From: Bacteroidaceae bacterium
Lineage (GTDB): Bacteria; Bacteroidota; Bacteroidia; Bacteroidales; Bacteroidaceae
DNA: 56,428 bases
Assembly: GCA_017560125.1 (NCBI GenBank)
Contig: JAFYOS010000024.1
Span: 1-56,428 of the forward strand
Direction of reading: 5' to 3'
In this document: piece after piece, positions 1 to 8,259 of the stretch
Layout: each line of letters opens with the position of its first letter
Numbering within the stretch: position 1 is the stretch's first letter
The notes under the pieces: generated by a model
Told to the model about the DNA's origin: nothing
Databases searched by the model: none
Seen by the model: the letters and a program-made list of their open reading frames with translations, nothing else
Translations under genes and position numbers: made by a program

Positions 1-29
1 GAGAACAGCGGCCATTGGCCGCTGTTCTC
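1..29. terminator. Perfect 13-bp hairpin downstream of the alpha-galactosidase-like gene
   Basis: A GC-rich inverted repeat with 13-bp arms (1-13 and 17-29) and a 3-base loop. It lies about 27 bases beyond the stop of the minus-strand gene ending at 56. On the plus strand it is followed by a short T-rich stretch; on the minus strand the U tract would lie outside the window. It is probably an intrinsic terminator, perhaps shared with a gene to the left. Confidence 0.6.
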
Positions 30-55
30 GTTTATATTTATGCTTGGTGGTGCAA

Positions 56-2488
56 TTACTTTTTGGTCATGTATTTTGTAATCTCGCATTTGCCGTCGGC
101 AAACATGGTCTTTATAATGTACATGCAGCCAGTGGCCGGAAGCGACAGATTGGCAGTCTTTTCGCCGTTGCAATCTGTTTTTGAGAGCAGCGTGCCACTC
201 GCGTTGTAGATGGCGATGCAGGCAATCTCGCTGTTGGCGTTGATGTCTATGGCGCCGGCGGTTGACGAGCTTATGCTGAGGCCGCTTCCTGCTTCGATGT
301 CATCTATGCCTGTCTCGATATCTTTTTTCATGCGATATACTCGCACATCCTTGGCCGGGACATTGTACTCGATGCTGTAGTCGTTGTATTCGACCTTCTT
401 GTTCATCCACAACTCCTCTATTTCTATGATGTCCTCGATGTTGATACCTATTCTATCGAAATTGATGCTTCCGGTCTTGCTCTTTGAGCTGCTGTAGTTG
501 AAGACGGCAAGGTAGAAGTACTCCTTGGTGTCTCTTACGAAGAAGCTTTCGGCCTGCTGCGAATCCGAAGGGTTGTCGCCACTGACCGGCATGAACGAAC
601 CTGTGTTGTTGCGCACATATTCGTTTATCGCTTCGTTGCCCATTATCTCCAGAGCGCGTTTGCGCGACTCAGTGGGGTAGCCGGGCTTCGAACCATTCTT
701 CAATCCGCTCAAGCTGAAGTTGTCGCCGAAGATGAATGCGCCTGTAACCATGCCGGTGGTAGCGCGTGCGCGGTTTTCGCCCATCGTCTCGTTGGCGCCA
801 TTGTCCTTTTTGCACATCACAAGGTGGTCGGGGTCGTTCACAGCATATAGCTTGTCGGTCCACCAACCGTACGATATTGCGTTGAGCACATACTCGCTCT
901 CGGCCATTTCGCTGAAACGGTCACACGATACTCGACGGCCGTGGGCATACTGGTAGGGGAAGATGGGCGATATCGATTCCACTACGTACATGTCGTACAG
1001 CTTAGCTGTTTCGCGCAAAATCTTCATTCCGTAGTTGTAGGCCTGTACGCCGGTGGTTACGTTGGGGTTGTACCAGCTGTCACCCTCTATTATACCGTTG
1101 TTCAAGAAGTCGGCCTTCACATATTTTACGCCCCAACTGCTCCATAGCTTCAATGTGTATTCTATGTTGGCCTTGATGGCGGGGTGGGTGGGGTCGCTGG
1201 CATATCCGCCGTTGCTCGATACTTTGTAGATGTTACCATTTACCTTGAGCGCAGCATCGCGGTATTTATATTCGGGTATTCCGTTCTCGCCGGTGCCTTT
1301 TACCTTCTTATCGAGAATCCATTCCCAGATGACGAAGGGGCCATAGTAGTGTCCGAGCGTTTGGTTGGTGCCGAAATTCTTTATTCCGCCGTCGATGTAC
1401 GAGCCGTTGCCCAATACCTTTGTTCCAAGCTTCTCGAACTCCTCGGTCGATATATTGTCCTCGGCATACGAATCGAGGCTGATTACGGTCTTGCCCTCGC
1501 GATCGTGGAAACCGAGCGAGTAGAGCTCCTCTTTTATAAATTGAGCAGTTTCTACCGCTCCCTTGTAGTTTACGACGGTCTGCATTACTCCCCACGAGTT
1601 CCAGCCCATGGGGTTGCCCTTTGTCCATTCGGCGGGCGGTGCTACAAGAGCGTTTGTCGCTGCAAAAGTGTTCAAGCCCTCGCGCCAGTCGTCGAACATG
1701 CCTATCATGAAGCGTGACGATGATATTACATCGCCACTCACTTTGCTGTGCGAGAGTGCGTCGCGTGTGTCGCTGCTGGTATATCCCGAAATGCAACGGA
1801 AGCGTGTGAGTTTGTTGCCGTCGGTACCTTTAACGGTTACTCCGTTCTTCCATGTGTCGTGGTCTATTGAGCCCGCAACGAGTCCGTATCTGCTGCCGCC
1901 GTCGAACACCGCAGTTACTTCGTGTGAGGTTATTTCGGTGTCATCGGTCAGGGTGTAGTTGCGGTATCTTGTGTGGCCGTCATTGTCGAAGGGTACCCAT
2001 ATCATGCGGTTCTGCGTGCCCTTGAACGGGGTGCTTTCGGCGTCGCTGGCCATTGCTGTCATTTGGCCTGTTTTCACCTCGATGCCCTCGTCGGCCTCTA
2101 CTGTTACCGATGCAATCATGTAGGGCTTGTCGCCATAGAATGTCAGCAGGTGCTTCATGGTGAGGCCGCTGCGGTAGTACTCGAATTGGTAGCACTGACC
2201 GGCGCCCAATTCGTCTTCCACCTTGTACGAGGTGATTGTGGGTTTCAGTGTGGTGCCCGACCTGATGGTTCCCGCGCCGCTGCTTGCGCCTGTTTTCACG
2301 AACGACACACTAGCATAGGCGTTGTTGAACAGGGTGGTGCCATCGTAGGCAATAGTGAGGCCTTTTACCTGGTCGCTGTATGTGACGCTCCATTTACCCT
2401 CGGTGAGGCTGAAATCCTCGGCTTTTGCAGCAATGGCGGTAAATATGGCCATGATGCATAAGAAAAATTGTAATCTGTATTTTTTCAT
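56..2488 (-). CDS. Secreted alpha-galactosidase-like glycoside hydrolase (clan GH-D, GH27/GH36-like) with sorting-type C-terminal tail
   Basis: An 810-residue enzyme predicted to release alpha-linked galactose from glycans outside the cytoplasm. Residues 1-23 are a signal peptide. Residues 25-280 form a beta-rich N-terminal domain. The TIM barrel begins at the hallmark GWNSWG (295-300). The likely nucleophile is D460 in KYVKADF, and D523 in RRVSCDRF is a candidate acid/base. After a C-terminal beta domain, the last ~75 residues (IYNASGTLLS ... GCMYIIK ... ITKYM) resemble a type IX secretion sorting domain, which would fit the DUF5103 and GldE genes in this window. It stands alone; a -7 box lies 28 bases upstream. 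The substrate is inferred from the fold, and related alpha-glycosidase activities are possible. Confidence 0.8.
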   Translation of the reverse strand: MKKYRLQFFLCIMAIFTAIAAKAEDFSLTEGKWSVTYSDQVKGLTIAYDGTTLFNNAYASVSFVKTGASSGAGTIRSGTTLKPTITSYKVEDELGAGQCYQFEYYRSGLTMKHLLTFYGDKPYMIASVTVEADEGIEVKTGQMTAMASDAESTPFKGTQNRMIWVPFDNDGHTRYRNYTLTDDTEITSHEVTAVFDGGSRYGLVAGSIDHDTWKNGVTVKGTDGNKLTRFRCISGYTSSDTRDALSHSKVSGDVISSSRFMIGMFDDWREGLNTFAATNALVAPPAEWTKGNPMGWNSWGVMQTVVNYKGAVETAQFIKEELYSLGFHDREGKTVISLDSYAEDNISTEEFEKLGTKVLGNGSYIDGGIKNFGTNQTLGHYYGPFVIWEWILDKKVKGTGENGIPEYKYRDAALKVNGNIYKVSSNGGYASDPTHPAIKANIEYTLKLWSSWGVKYVKADFLNNGIIEGDSWYNPNVTTGVQAYNYGMKILRETAKLYDMYVVESISPIFPYQYAHGRRVSCDRFSEMAESEYVLNAISYGWWTDKLYAVNDPDHLVMCKKDNGANETMGENRARATTGMVTGAFIFGDNFSLSGLKNGSKPGYPTESRKRALEIMGNEAINEYVRNNTGSFMPVSGDNPSDSQQAESFFVRDTKEYFYLAVFNYSSSKSKTGSINFDRIGINIEDIIEIEELWMNKKVEYNDYSIEYNVPAKDVRVYRMKKDIETGIDDIEAGSGLSISSSTAGAIDINANSEIACIAIYNASGTLLSKTDCNGEKTANLSLPATGCMYIIKTMFADGKCEITKYMTKK

Positions 2489-2515
2489 TGCTCTTGCTGT
2501 GGCTTAAATTTTGTG

Positions 2516-2523
2516 CGAAGATA
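2516..2523 (-). promoter_or_regulatory. Bacteroidota -7 box for the alpha-galactosidase-like gene
   Basis: TATCTTCG on the minus strand, 28 bases upstream of the start codon, matches TAnnTTTG with one change. No clear -33 TTG is seen at the proper distance, so this is a -7-only match. Confidence 0.45.
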
Positions 2524-2610
2524 CTCATTTTTTCTCTCTTAACCTTGTCTGTCGCTTTCTCTTTTTTTTGCATGGTGGCGAGGAGAGCATTTCGCAAGCG
2601 CGGACTAGGC

Positions 2611-2730
2611 AAAAAAAGGCCTGCCCGGCCTCACGGTCGAGCAGGTCGAGTGGTATATAACCAGTTGTTGTAATATTACCTCCTTTCGTATGGGAGGCTT
2701 GAAACGATTTTTTACACTATATTGACTGCA
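2611..2730 (-). ncRNA. Candidate small RNA or leader RNA with two hairpins and its own terminator
   Basis: Minus-strand unit in the 357-bp gap between the alpha-galactosidase-like gene and the porin. A promoter (2731-2761) is followed by a hairpin at 2678-2697 whose 3' arm holds a GGAGG run. An unpaired stretch follows, then an 11-pair stem with tetraloop (2618-2647) with one C-A mismatch and a run of seven U (2611-2617). The GGAGG has no start codon after it, so it is not an obvious ribosome site. Predicted length is about 110 nt. It could be a free sRNA or an attenuator of the downstream enzyme gene, which begins 120 bases later and has its own -7 box. Confidence 0.5.
2618..2647 (-). terminator. 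Intrinsic terminator of the candidate small RNA
   Basis: GC-rich stem with a 4-base loop, followed on the minus strand only by seven U. No coding gene ends here on that strand, which is why an RNA gene is proposed. Confidence 0.65.
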
Positions 2731-2761
2731 CAAATATGCAAAGGTTTAATCGTGGGAACAA
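2731..2761 (-). promoter_or_regulatory. Promoter of the candidate small RNA
   Basis: On the minus strand TTG, 20 bases, then CATATTTG, one base off TAnnTTTG, with correct Bacteroidota spacing. Transcription would begin near 2723 and run toward the terminator at 2618-2647. Confidence 0.45.
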
Positions 2762-2845
2762 TTTTTTTCAATGATTTTTATTGCTTGCTCTTAAACCATA
2801 TTAAATATGTGCTTGTTCAATCAGTGAATATTTAATATAACATTT

Positions 2846-4114
2846 ATGAAAAAAGCATTTATTTTAATGTCTCTTCTGTCGGGACTATTTGCCTCTGCCC
2901 AAGCGCAGAATGCAAACGGAACATCGGAAATGCCTGCTCCTGTCGTCTATATTACGGAAAATGTATATGAGCAGCCCGATATTATTGCGGTATTCAATAA
3001 CACGCACAGCGGTTATTTCCGCGACCCCAAGGCGCCTCGATTCATTTTTGTCGATCAGCAGGGAAAATGGGGCTTGGGTATAGGTGGATATGTTCAGACT
3101 AAGGCCGAGTACGATTTTGGTGGCATTGTAGATGATGTCGATTTCGAACCGTCGGCCATTGCCACCGGCGATAAGGCGTCGAGCGCATTCCGCATGGACG
3201 CAACCACTTCGTTGCTCTTTCTGAAACTGGTTGGCCGCAGTGCGTGGTTCGGCGATTTCAGCGTATATACGGCCGGTACATGGCGTGGTGCCAATAATAC
3301 TTTCAAGCTGCACAACGCCTATATGAAATTCAAGTACCTAACTGTGGGCTACGACACCGGTAATTTCATGGACGATGCAGCGGTTCCCTTTACGCTCGAC
3401 TATGCGGGCCCTTGTGGTATGCTTTTTTACAGAACGGTGCAGGCGCTCTTTCACTATGGCTTCGATTGGGGCTTGTCGATGGGCCTTGCCCTGGAAACAC
3501 CCGAGGCCAAAGGCATAAATAGCGATTATGCTACGGTGGGTGCTCAGCGAATGCCTAATATCCCCATATATTTCCGTTATGCGTGGGACCAGAATAGCCA
3601 TGTGCGCCTGGGTGGTATTTTGCGCGACCTCTCCTACGACGACCATTTGAACGGCAAAAATTATCAGAAGCTGGCATGGGGCGCTCAGGCATCTACCCTT
3701 ATGACCTTTGGAAATGTGCAGTTGCGCGGCCAGTATTGCGTGGGCGAGGGCATAGCTTCGCTCTTCAACGACCTGTCGAATGTGGATGCCGACCTTGTGC
3801 CCAATCCCAACAAGCCCGGCGCTATGATGAAAATGCTCACCGACGGTTGGTATGCGAGTGTGCAATATAATTTCACATCGAAGCTCTTTGCTTCGGCTAC
3901 ATACAGCCAGTGTACGGTACATTCGCGCAACGGTTACAATATAGCCAACCCCGACAACTACAAGCGAGGACAATATGTGGTGGCCAACGTCTGCTACCAT
4001 TTGTCGCCCAATCTGCAGCTCGGTGCCGAGTATCTGCATGGCTGGAGGGTTGATTACGAAGGCGATACGAACAACGCCAACCGTGTGAACCTGTCGGCGC
4101 AATTTAATTTCTGA
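2846..4114 (+). CDS. DcaP-like trimeric porin family outer-membrane protein
   Basis: A 422-residue outer-membrane beta-barrel, likely a diffusion channel for small anionic solutes. Residues 1-20 are a signal peptide ending AQAQ. The rest alternates polar and aromatic strands (GLGIGGYVQTKAEYDF, FLKLVGRSAWFGDFSVY, LQLGAEYLHGWRVDY) and ends in a terminal phenylalanine (SAQFNF), the usual Bam recognition signal. The early G-Y-V-Q-x-K strand and the length match DcaP-like porins common in Bacteroidales. It is transcribed alone and followed by a terminator. The substrate cannot be read from sequence. A role in phosphate uptake is conceivable given the nearby locus, but nothing at its promoter resembles the repeats upstream of the transporter. 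Confidence 0.75.
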   Translation: MKKAFILMSLLSGLFASAQAQNANGTSEMPAPVVYITENVYEQPDIIAVFNNTHSGYFRDPKAPRFIFVDQQGKWGLGIGGYVQTKAEYDFGGIVDDVDFEPSAIATGDKASSAFRMDATTSLLFLKLVGRSAWFGDFSVYTAGTWRGANNTFKLHNAYMKFKYLTVGYDTGNFMDDAAVPFTLDYAGPCGMLFYRTVQALFHYGFDWGLSMGLALETPEAKGINSDYATVGAQRMPNIPIYFRYAWDQNSHVRLGGILRDLSYDDHLNGKNYQKLAWGAQASTLMTFGNVQLRGQYCVGEGIASLFNDLSNVDADLVPNPNKPGAMMKMLTDGWYASVQYNFTSKLFASATYSQCTVHSRNGYNIANPDNYKRGQYVVANVCYHLSPNLQLGAEYLHGWRVDYEGDTNNANRVNLSAQFNF

Positions 4115-4129
4115 TAAATTTTATGTTTT

Positions 4130-4201
4130 GTGAAAATCGGCAAATGAAAAAAATCTTTTAAGAAATAGTTACTATTCGTTTGTCGATTTTCACTTTTTTT
4201 T
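4130..4201 (+). terminator. Terminator after the porin, merged with the next promoter
   Basis: Arms at 4130-4144 and 4179-4193 pair over 15 positions with one wobble, followed by eight T. The loop is long (34 bases). The 3' arm begins with the TTTG that serves as the -33 box of the next gene. Confidence 0.6.
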
Positions 4202-4209
4202 TATCTTCG
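4179..4209 (+). promoter_or_regulatory. Promoter of nfo
   Basis: TTTG (4179-4182), 19 bases, TATCTTCG (4202-4209): full Bacteroidota architecture. The -33 box lies inside the preceding terminator stem. The start codon is 53 bases beyond the -7 box. Confidence 0.65.
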
Positions 4210-4261
4210 CCACACGAACCTATATTGCGGGAATATGTCCCGCACTTTAATTGATCATAAA

Positions 4262-5098
4262 ATGAAATATATCGGAGCTCATGTTTCGTCGAGCGGTGGC
4301 GTGGAAAATGCCCCCAAGAACGCTCTGTCGATAGGAGCGAATGCGTTTGCGCTCTTCACAAAGAACCAGCGTCAGTGGGTTTCGGCTCCACTGAGCGAAA
4401 AAAGTATATCTCTTTTCAAGCAGCGCTGTGCTGACGGCAATCTCGATGCTCGATACATACTTCCCCACGACAGCTATCTTATAAATCTGGGCAGTCCTGA
4501 CGAAGAGGGGCTGCAGAAATCGCGTACAGCCTTCTTCGATGAAATGCAACGCTGTGAACAGCTGGGCCTTACCATGCTCAATTTCCATCCCGGTAGCCAT
4601 CTGAACAAAATTTCTTTGGAGGAGTGCCTCGACAGGATTGCCGATAGCATAAATATGGCGCTCGACAGAACCGCCGGTGTTACGGCTGTAATAGAAAACA
4701 CGGCAGGGCAGGGTAGCAATGTGGGCAACCGCTTCGAGCACATACGCTATATTATAGATAAGGTAAACGACAAAAGCCGCGTAGGTGTGTGCATCGATAC
4801 ATGTCACACATATTCGGCCGGATATGATATTGTCGGGGCCTACGACGAGGTGTTTGACGAATTTGAGCGCGTCATCGGTTTCAAATATCTGCGCGGAGTG
4901 CATTTGAACGATAGCAAGAAAGCGCTTGCTTCGCGCGTTGACCGTCACGACTCGCTTGGCGACGGTACTTTGGGAACGGAATTTTTCAAACGATTTATGA
5001 ACGACAGCCGTTTCGATGATATGCCCATTATACTCGAAACGCCCGACGAGGAGCGTTGGCGTGACGAAATAGAACTTCTGCGCAGTTATATTTTGTGA
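4262..5098 (+). CDS. nfo: Deoxyribonuclease IV (apurinic/apyrimidinic endonuclease)
   Basis: A 278-residue AP endonuclease of base-excision repair that cuts 5' of abasic sites and trims blocked 3' ends. It uses a TIM barrel with three zinc ions. Metal and active-site motifs are all present in order: GAHVSSSGG at the N terminus, [58 protein letters not shown] and [11 protein letters not shown] chose the ATG at 4262 because it begins MKYIGAHVS as in the family; an in-frame ATG at 4235 would add nine unrelated residues and fall too near the promoter. E. coli Nfo has 285 residues, so this is full length. The Pho-box-like repeats begin three bases after its stop. Confidence 0.95.
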   Translation: MKYIGAHVSSSGGVENAPKNALSIGANAFALFTKNQRQWVSAPLSEKSISLFKQRCADGNLDARYILPHDSYLINLGSPDEEGLQKSRTAFFDEMQRCEQLGLTMLNFHPGSHLNKISLEECLDRIADSINMALDRTAGVTAVIENTAGQGSNVGNRFEHIRYIIDKVNDKSRVGVCIDTCHTYSAGYDIVGAYDEVFDEFERVIGFKYLRGVHLNDSKKALASRVDRHDSLGDGTLGTEFFKRFMNDSRFDDMPIILETPDEERWRDEIELLRSYIL

Positions 5099-5101
5099 TT
5101 T

Positions 5102-5141
5102 TGTAACAAAAATGTAACAATTTTGCAATATGACGGTAATC
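5102..5141 (+). promoter_or_regulatory. Pho-box-like array of 7-bp direct repeats with 11-bp period
   Basis: TGTAACA occurs at 5102-5108 and again at 5113-5119 with a 4-base spacer. A third related heptamer TGCAATA (5124-5130) and a weak fourth GGTAATC (5135-5141) keep the same 11-bp step. A one-mismatch -7 box TTATTTTG lies at 5151-5158 and no TTG is at the -33 position; the third repeat sits there. Seven-plus-four direct repeats overlapping -35 are the known geometry of PhoB/OmpR-family sites. A PhoB-like regulator is encoded in the same locus. Confidence 0.55.
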
Positions 5142-5228
5142 ATTATGAGGTTATTTTGTAGCGTCGAGTTGCGAAACGCAATGAATGATAATTAGAGAGA
5201 AAAATTGAAAAACACAATATAACAAATT

Positions 5229-7517
5229 ATGGAAATAGCTTATTTATTTGTCGTTATTTTCTTGTTTACACTCGCTACCATCGACTTGACGGTAGGTGTC
5301 AGCAACGACGCGGTGAACTTCCTGAGTTCGGCCGTTGGTAGCAAGGCTGCCAAACTGAAACACATATTGCTGGTGGCTGCGCTCGGTATTTTTATCGGTG
5401 CTTCCTTCAGCAGTGGTATGATGGATATTGCACGACATGGAATCTTCAACCCCGAATTCTTTTATTTCAGGGAGGTTATGTGCATATTCCTTGCGGTTGT
5501 AATCAGCGATGTTTTTTTGCTCGACCTCTTCAATTCGCTTGGTCTGCCCACATCAACCACCGTTTCTATGGTGTTTGAGCTGCTTGGAGCTTCGTTCATA
5601 GTTTCGCTTATAAAAATATCATCGGGAAGCTATCCCGTGGTGGCCGAAATGGGCGATACCGTACCTACGATAGCCAATCTGCTCAATTCGGATAAGGCGT
5701 TGACAATGATTATCTCTATATTCCTTTCTGTTGCAATTGCATTCCTCTTCGGACTTATTGTGCAGTGGATTTCGCGTATTATATTTACATTCCATTTCCG
5801 CAATAAGGTGGGATATAAAATAGGTATCTTCGGTGGTATTGCCGTTACCTCTATCCTCTATTTTATGCTTATCAAGGGTCTGAAGGGCAGCTCGCTTGTT
5901 ACCCCCGAAATTATGTCGTGGATTAACAACAATACCGTGATGTTGCTATTTGGCTCGTTTGTATGCTTCACTGTGCTCATGCAGTTGCTACATTGGATGA
6001 AGGTCAACGTATTCAAGATAATAGTACTCATCGGTACATTCTCGTTGGCAATGGCTTTTGCTGGTAACGACCTTGTGAACTTTATTGGTGTTACGCTTGC
6101 CGGCTTCTCGTCTTTCCTCGATTTCACAGCAAATGCAGGTGGTCTTAGTGCCGACGAATTTGTGATGAATTCGTTGTCCGAATCGGCTAAGACATCGCCC
6201 CTCTTCCTTGTTGCTGCGGGTGCCATCATGGTATTTGCCCTCTACACAAGCAAAAAGGCTAAGAAGGTGCTTCAGACCTCTATCGACCTTACCAGTCAGC
6301 AGAACGAAGAGAACGAAATGTTCGGTTCGTCGTCTATTGCACGTAACATAGTTCGTTCGGCTACAAATATGATTGACGGTGTGGCTCGCAAAGTGCCTCA
6401 GAATGTAAAGGATTGGGTGAACGACCGTTTCCGTCCCCTGGAGGATCGTTCCGAAGTGGTTGCGTTCGACCTTGTTCGCGCATCGGTTAACCTTGTATTG
6501 GCCGGTCTGCTCATTGCAGTGGGTACATCGCTCAAGCTGCCCCTTTCTACAACATACGTTGCTTTCATGGTGGGTATGGGTTCGTCGCTTGCCGACCGTG
6601 CCTGGAGCCGCGAAAGCGCTGTTTATCGCGTTACCGGCGTTGTTTCGGTTGTCGGTGGATGGTTCGTTACTGCTGGTGCAGCATTTCTTATTGCCTCAAT
6701 CGTAGCGTCGATAATGTACTTTGGTGGACAAGTGGCTATGTTTATTATGATTGCCCTTGTGGTATATCTGCTCATTCACAGCCACATCAGATATAACAAG
6801 AAACAGCAGCAGGTGAAGGTTGACGAGAAGATGGAGGTTATCCTGAAATCGCAGTCGAAAGACGAGGTGTGGGAGGCTCTTAAATCACACTCGGCCGACA
6901 CGCTCAACAACGTGGTTGCATTCTCGACCGAAACCTATAAAACGCTGTTCGAATCGTTTGCCAAGGAGGAACTTCGTCCTTTGAAGAGCGCTCTTGTAAA
7001 TATTGTTGTGGAGAAGAACCGTCTGAAGAAAATGCGTCGTAGCGAGGCACAGGGCTTCCAGCGCATCGACGGTGCCATCGCATTGGAGCGTGCAACATGG
7101 TATCACCTGTGCACAAGCAGTTGCCAGCAGATGCTCAACACGCTTCTGCGCATTGCCGAGCCTATGAAGGAGCACACCGACAACAGCTTCAGCCCTCTGA
7201 CCGAGTCGTATATTCAGGAATTCTCGCCCTATTGCCGCGATATATATCATGTTCTCAACGATATTGCGCAGATGCTGCGCGACAACGACTATTCTAATTC
7301 CGAGGCGGTGTCGCAGCGCGCCAAGGATCTGAAGCACAAATTGGCTACATTGCGCAAGGAACAGACCATTCGTTTGCATCAGAAGAGCGGCAGCTTGAAG
7401 ATGGATTTCGTATATCTGAACCTTATCCAGGAGTCACACGAGATACTTAGCGAGGTGCGTAACCTGTTGCGTGGTAGCATTAAGTTCTTTGCACCTTATA
7501 ATTCTTCCGAGGAGTAG
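5229..7517 (+). CDS. PiT-family inorganic phosphate transporter fused to a PhoU-like domain
   Basis: A 762-residue inner-membrane phosphate transporter driven by H+ or Na+. The two PHO4 repeats are visible, with signature segments near residues 20-45 (GVSNDAVNFLSSAVGSKAA) and 275-295 (FAGNDLVNFIGV). Many hydrophobic helices extend to about residue 515. Typical bacterial PiT proteins have 400-500 residues. Here a further ~240-residue soluble, helical, charged segment (about 525-762) resembles PhoU/DUF47 proteins, which usually work with phosphate transporters as separate subunits. The next genes are a PhoB-like regulator (39 bases on) and a PhoR-like kinase, likely co-transcribed. Such long forms are common in Bacteroidota; the PhoU-like assignment rests on helical character and context. 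Confidence 0.88.
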   Translation: MEIAYLFVVIFLFTLATIDLTVGVSNDAVNFLSSAVGSKAAKLKHILLVAALGIFIGASFSSGMMDIARHGIFNPEFFYFREVMCIFLAVVISDVFLLDLFNSLGLPTSTTVSMVFELLGASFIVSLIKISSGSYPVVAEMGDTVPTIANLLNSDKALTMIISIFLSVAIAFLFGLIVQWISRIIFTFHFRNKVGYKIGIFGGIAVTSILYFMLIKGLKGSSLVTPEIMSWINNNTVMLLFGSFVCFTVLMQLLHWMKVNVFKIIVLIGTFSLAMAFAGNDLVNFIGVTLAGFSSFLDFTANAGGLSADEFVMNSLSESAKTSPLFLVAAGAIMVFALYTSKKAKKVLQTSIDLTSQQNEENEMFGSSSIARNIVRSATNMIDGVARKVPQNVKDWVNDRFRPLEDRSEVVAFDLVRASVNLVLAGLLIAVGTSLKLPLSTTYVAFMVGMGSSLADRAWSRESAVYRVTGVVSVVGGWFVTAGAAFLIASIVASIMYFGGQVAMFIMIALVVYLLIHSHIRYNKKQQQVKVDEKMEVILKSQSKDEVWEALKSHSADTLNNVVAFSTETYKTLFESFAKEELRPLKSALVNIVVEKNRLKKMRRSEAQGFQRIDGAIALERATWYHLCTSSCQQMLNTLLRIAEPMKEHTDNSFSPLTESYIQEFSPYCRDIYHVLNDIAQMLRDNDYSNSEAVSQRAKDLKHKLATLRKEQTIRLHQKSGSLKMDFVYLNLIQESHEILSEVRNLLRGSIKFFAPYNSSEE

Positions 7518-7556
7518 CGGCGTTGAACATCGTTGTGCAAAAAACGTTAGATTTGT

Positions 7557-8246
7557 ATGTCGAGGATTCTTGTTGTAGATGATGAGCCCGATTTGTGCGA
7601 GATATTGAAATTCAATCTCGAAAACAACGGCTTTGAGGTGGATACCGCCAATTCGGCCGAAGAGGCCATGGGGTACGACCTGAGCGTTTACGACCTTTTC
7701 ATGCTCGATGTGATGATGGACAAAATGAGTGGTTTTGCCTTTGCATCGTATCTGCGCAAGAATCCCGAGACATCGCAAAGCTCCATCATTTTCGTGACGG
7801 CTAAGGACAGCGAGAATGATGCTCTCACCGGTTTCAACGTGGGTGCCGACGACTACATTCGCAAGCCCTTTGGTATCAGCGAAGTGGTCTTTAGGGTGAA
7901 GGCTGTCATGCGTCGTTTTACAAGAACCTCGCCCGCTGTCGGAGCCGAACTCGCCTTTGCCGACCTTGTGCTCAATCCAGATACCAAGCGTGCGACGTTG
8001 GCCGGTGCCGACCTGTCGCTGACCAAGAAGGAATTCGAACTGCTGTATATCATGCTTAAAAAGCCCGGTCGTGTATATTCGCGTCAGGAATTGCTGGGCT
8101 TGATATGGCCAAACGATGCCAACGTGCTCGAGCGCAGTGTGGATGTGAATATAGCCCGTATGCGCAAGAAGCTCGGCGTCTATGCGTCGTATATAGTTTC
8201 GCGCAGTGGCTACGGATATTGTTTCGATAAATCTGCAACCGAATAA
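7557..8246 (+). CDS. OmpR/PhoB-family response regulator
   Basis: A 229-residue two-component transcription regulator. The receiver domain (1-120) has the acidic pair D8-D9, phospho-acceptor D51 in FMLDVMMD, T81 and K103 in RKPFG. The C-terminal winged helix (about 130-228) contains LTKKEFELLYIML, the VYSRQELLGLIW loop, and ERSVDVNIARMRKKLG, the usual OmpR-class recognition region. It follows the phosphate transporter by 39 bases and precedes the kinase by 13, so the three are likely one operon. Best guess is a PhoB-like regulator answering phosphate supply and binding the repeats at 5102-5141; that link is inference. RprY-type regulators of Bacteroides are similar in sequence, so another signal is possible. 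Confidence 0.88.
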   Translation: MSRILVVDDEPDLCEILKFNLENNGFEVDTANSAEEAMGYDLSVYDLFMLDVMMDKMSGFAFASYLRKNPETSQSSIIFVTAKDSENDALTGFNVGADDYIRKPFGISEVVFRVKAVMRRFTRTSPAVGAELAFADLVLNPDTKRATLAGADLSLTKKEFELLYIMLKKPGRVYSRQELLGLIWPNDANVLERSVDVNIARMRKKLGVYASYIVSRSGYGYCFDKSATE

Positions 8247-8259
8247 CCCCAACATCGCT

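Noticed and set aside
2678-2700. GGAGG on the minus strand as a ribosome site for a small peptide
   Set aside because: No ATG, GTG or TTG follows at a suitable distance before the terminator hairpin, and SD sites are rare in this genome.
7548-7555. TAGATTTG just before the response-regulator gene as a separate promoter
   Set aside because: It ends one base before the ATG, so transcription would begin inside the gene; -33 spacing is also poor. Operon read-through from the transporter is more likely.
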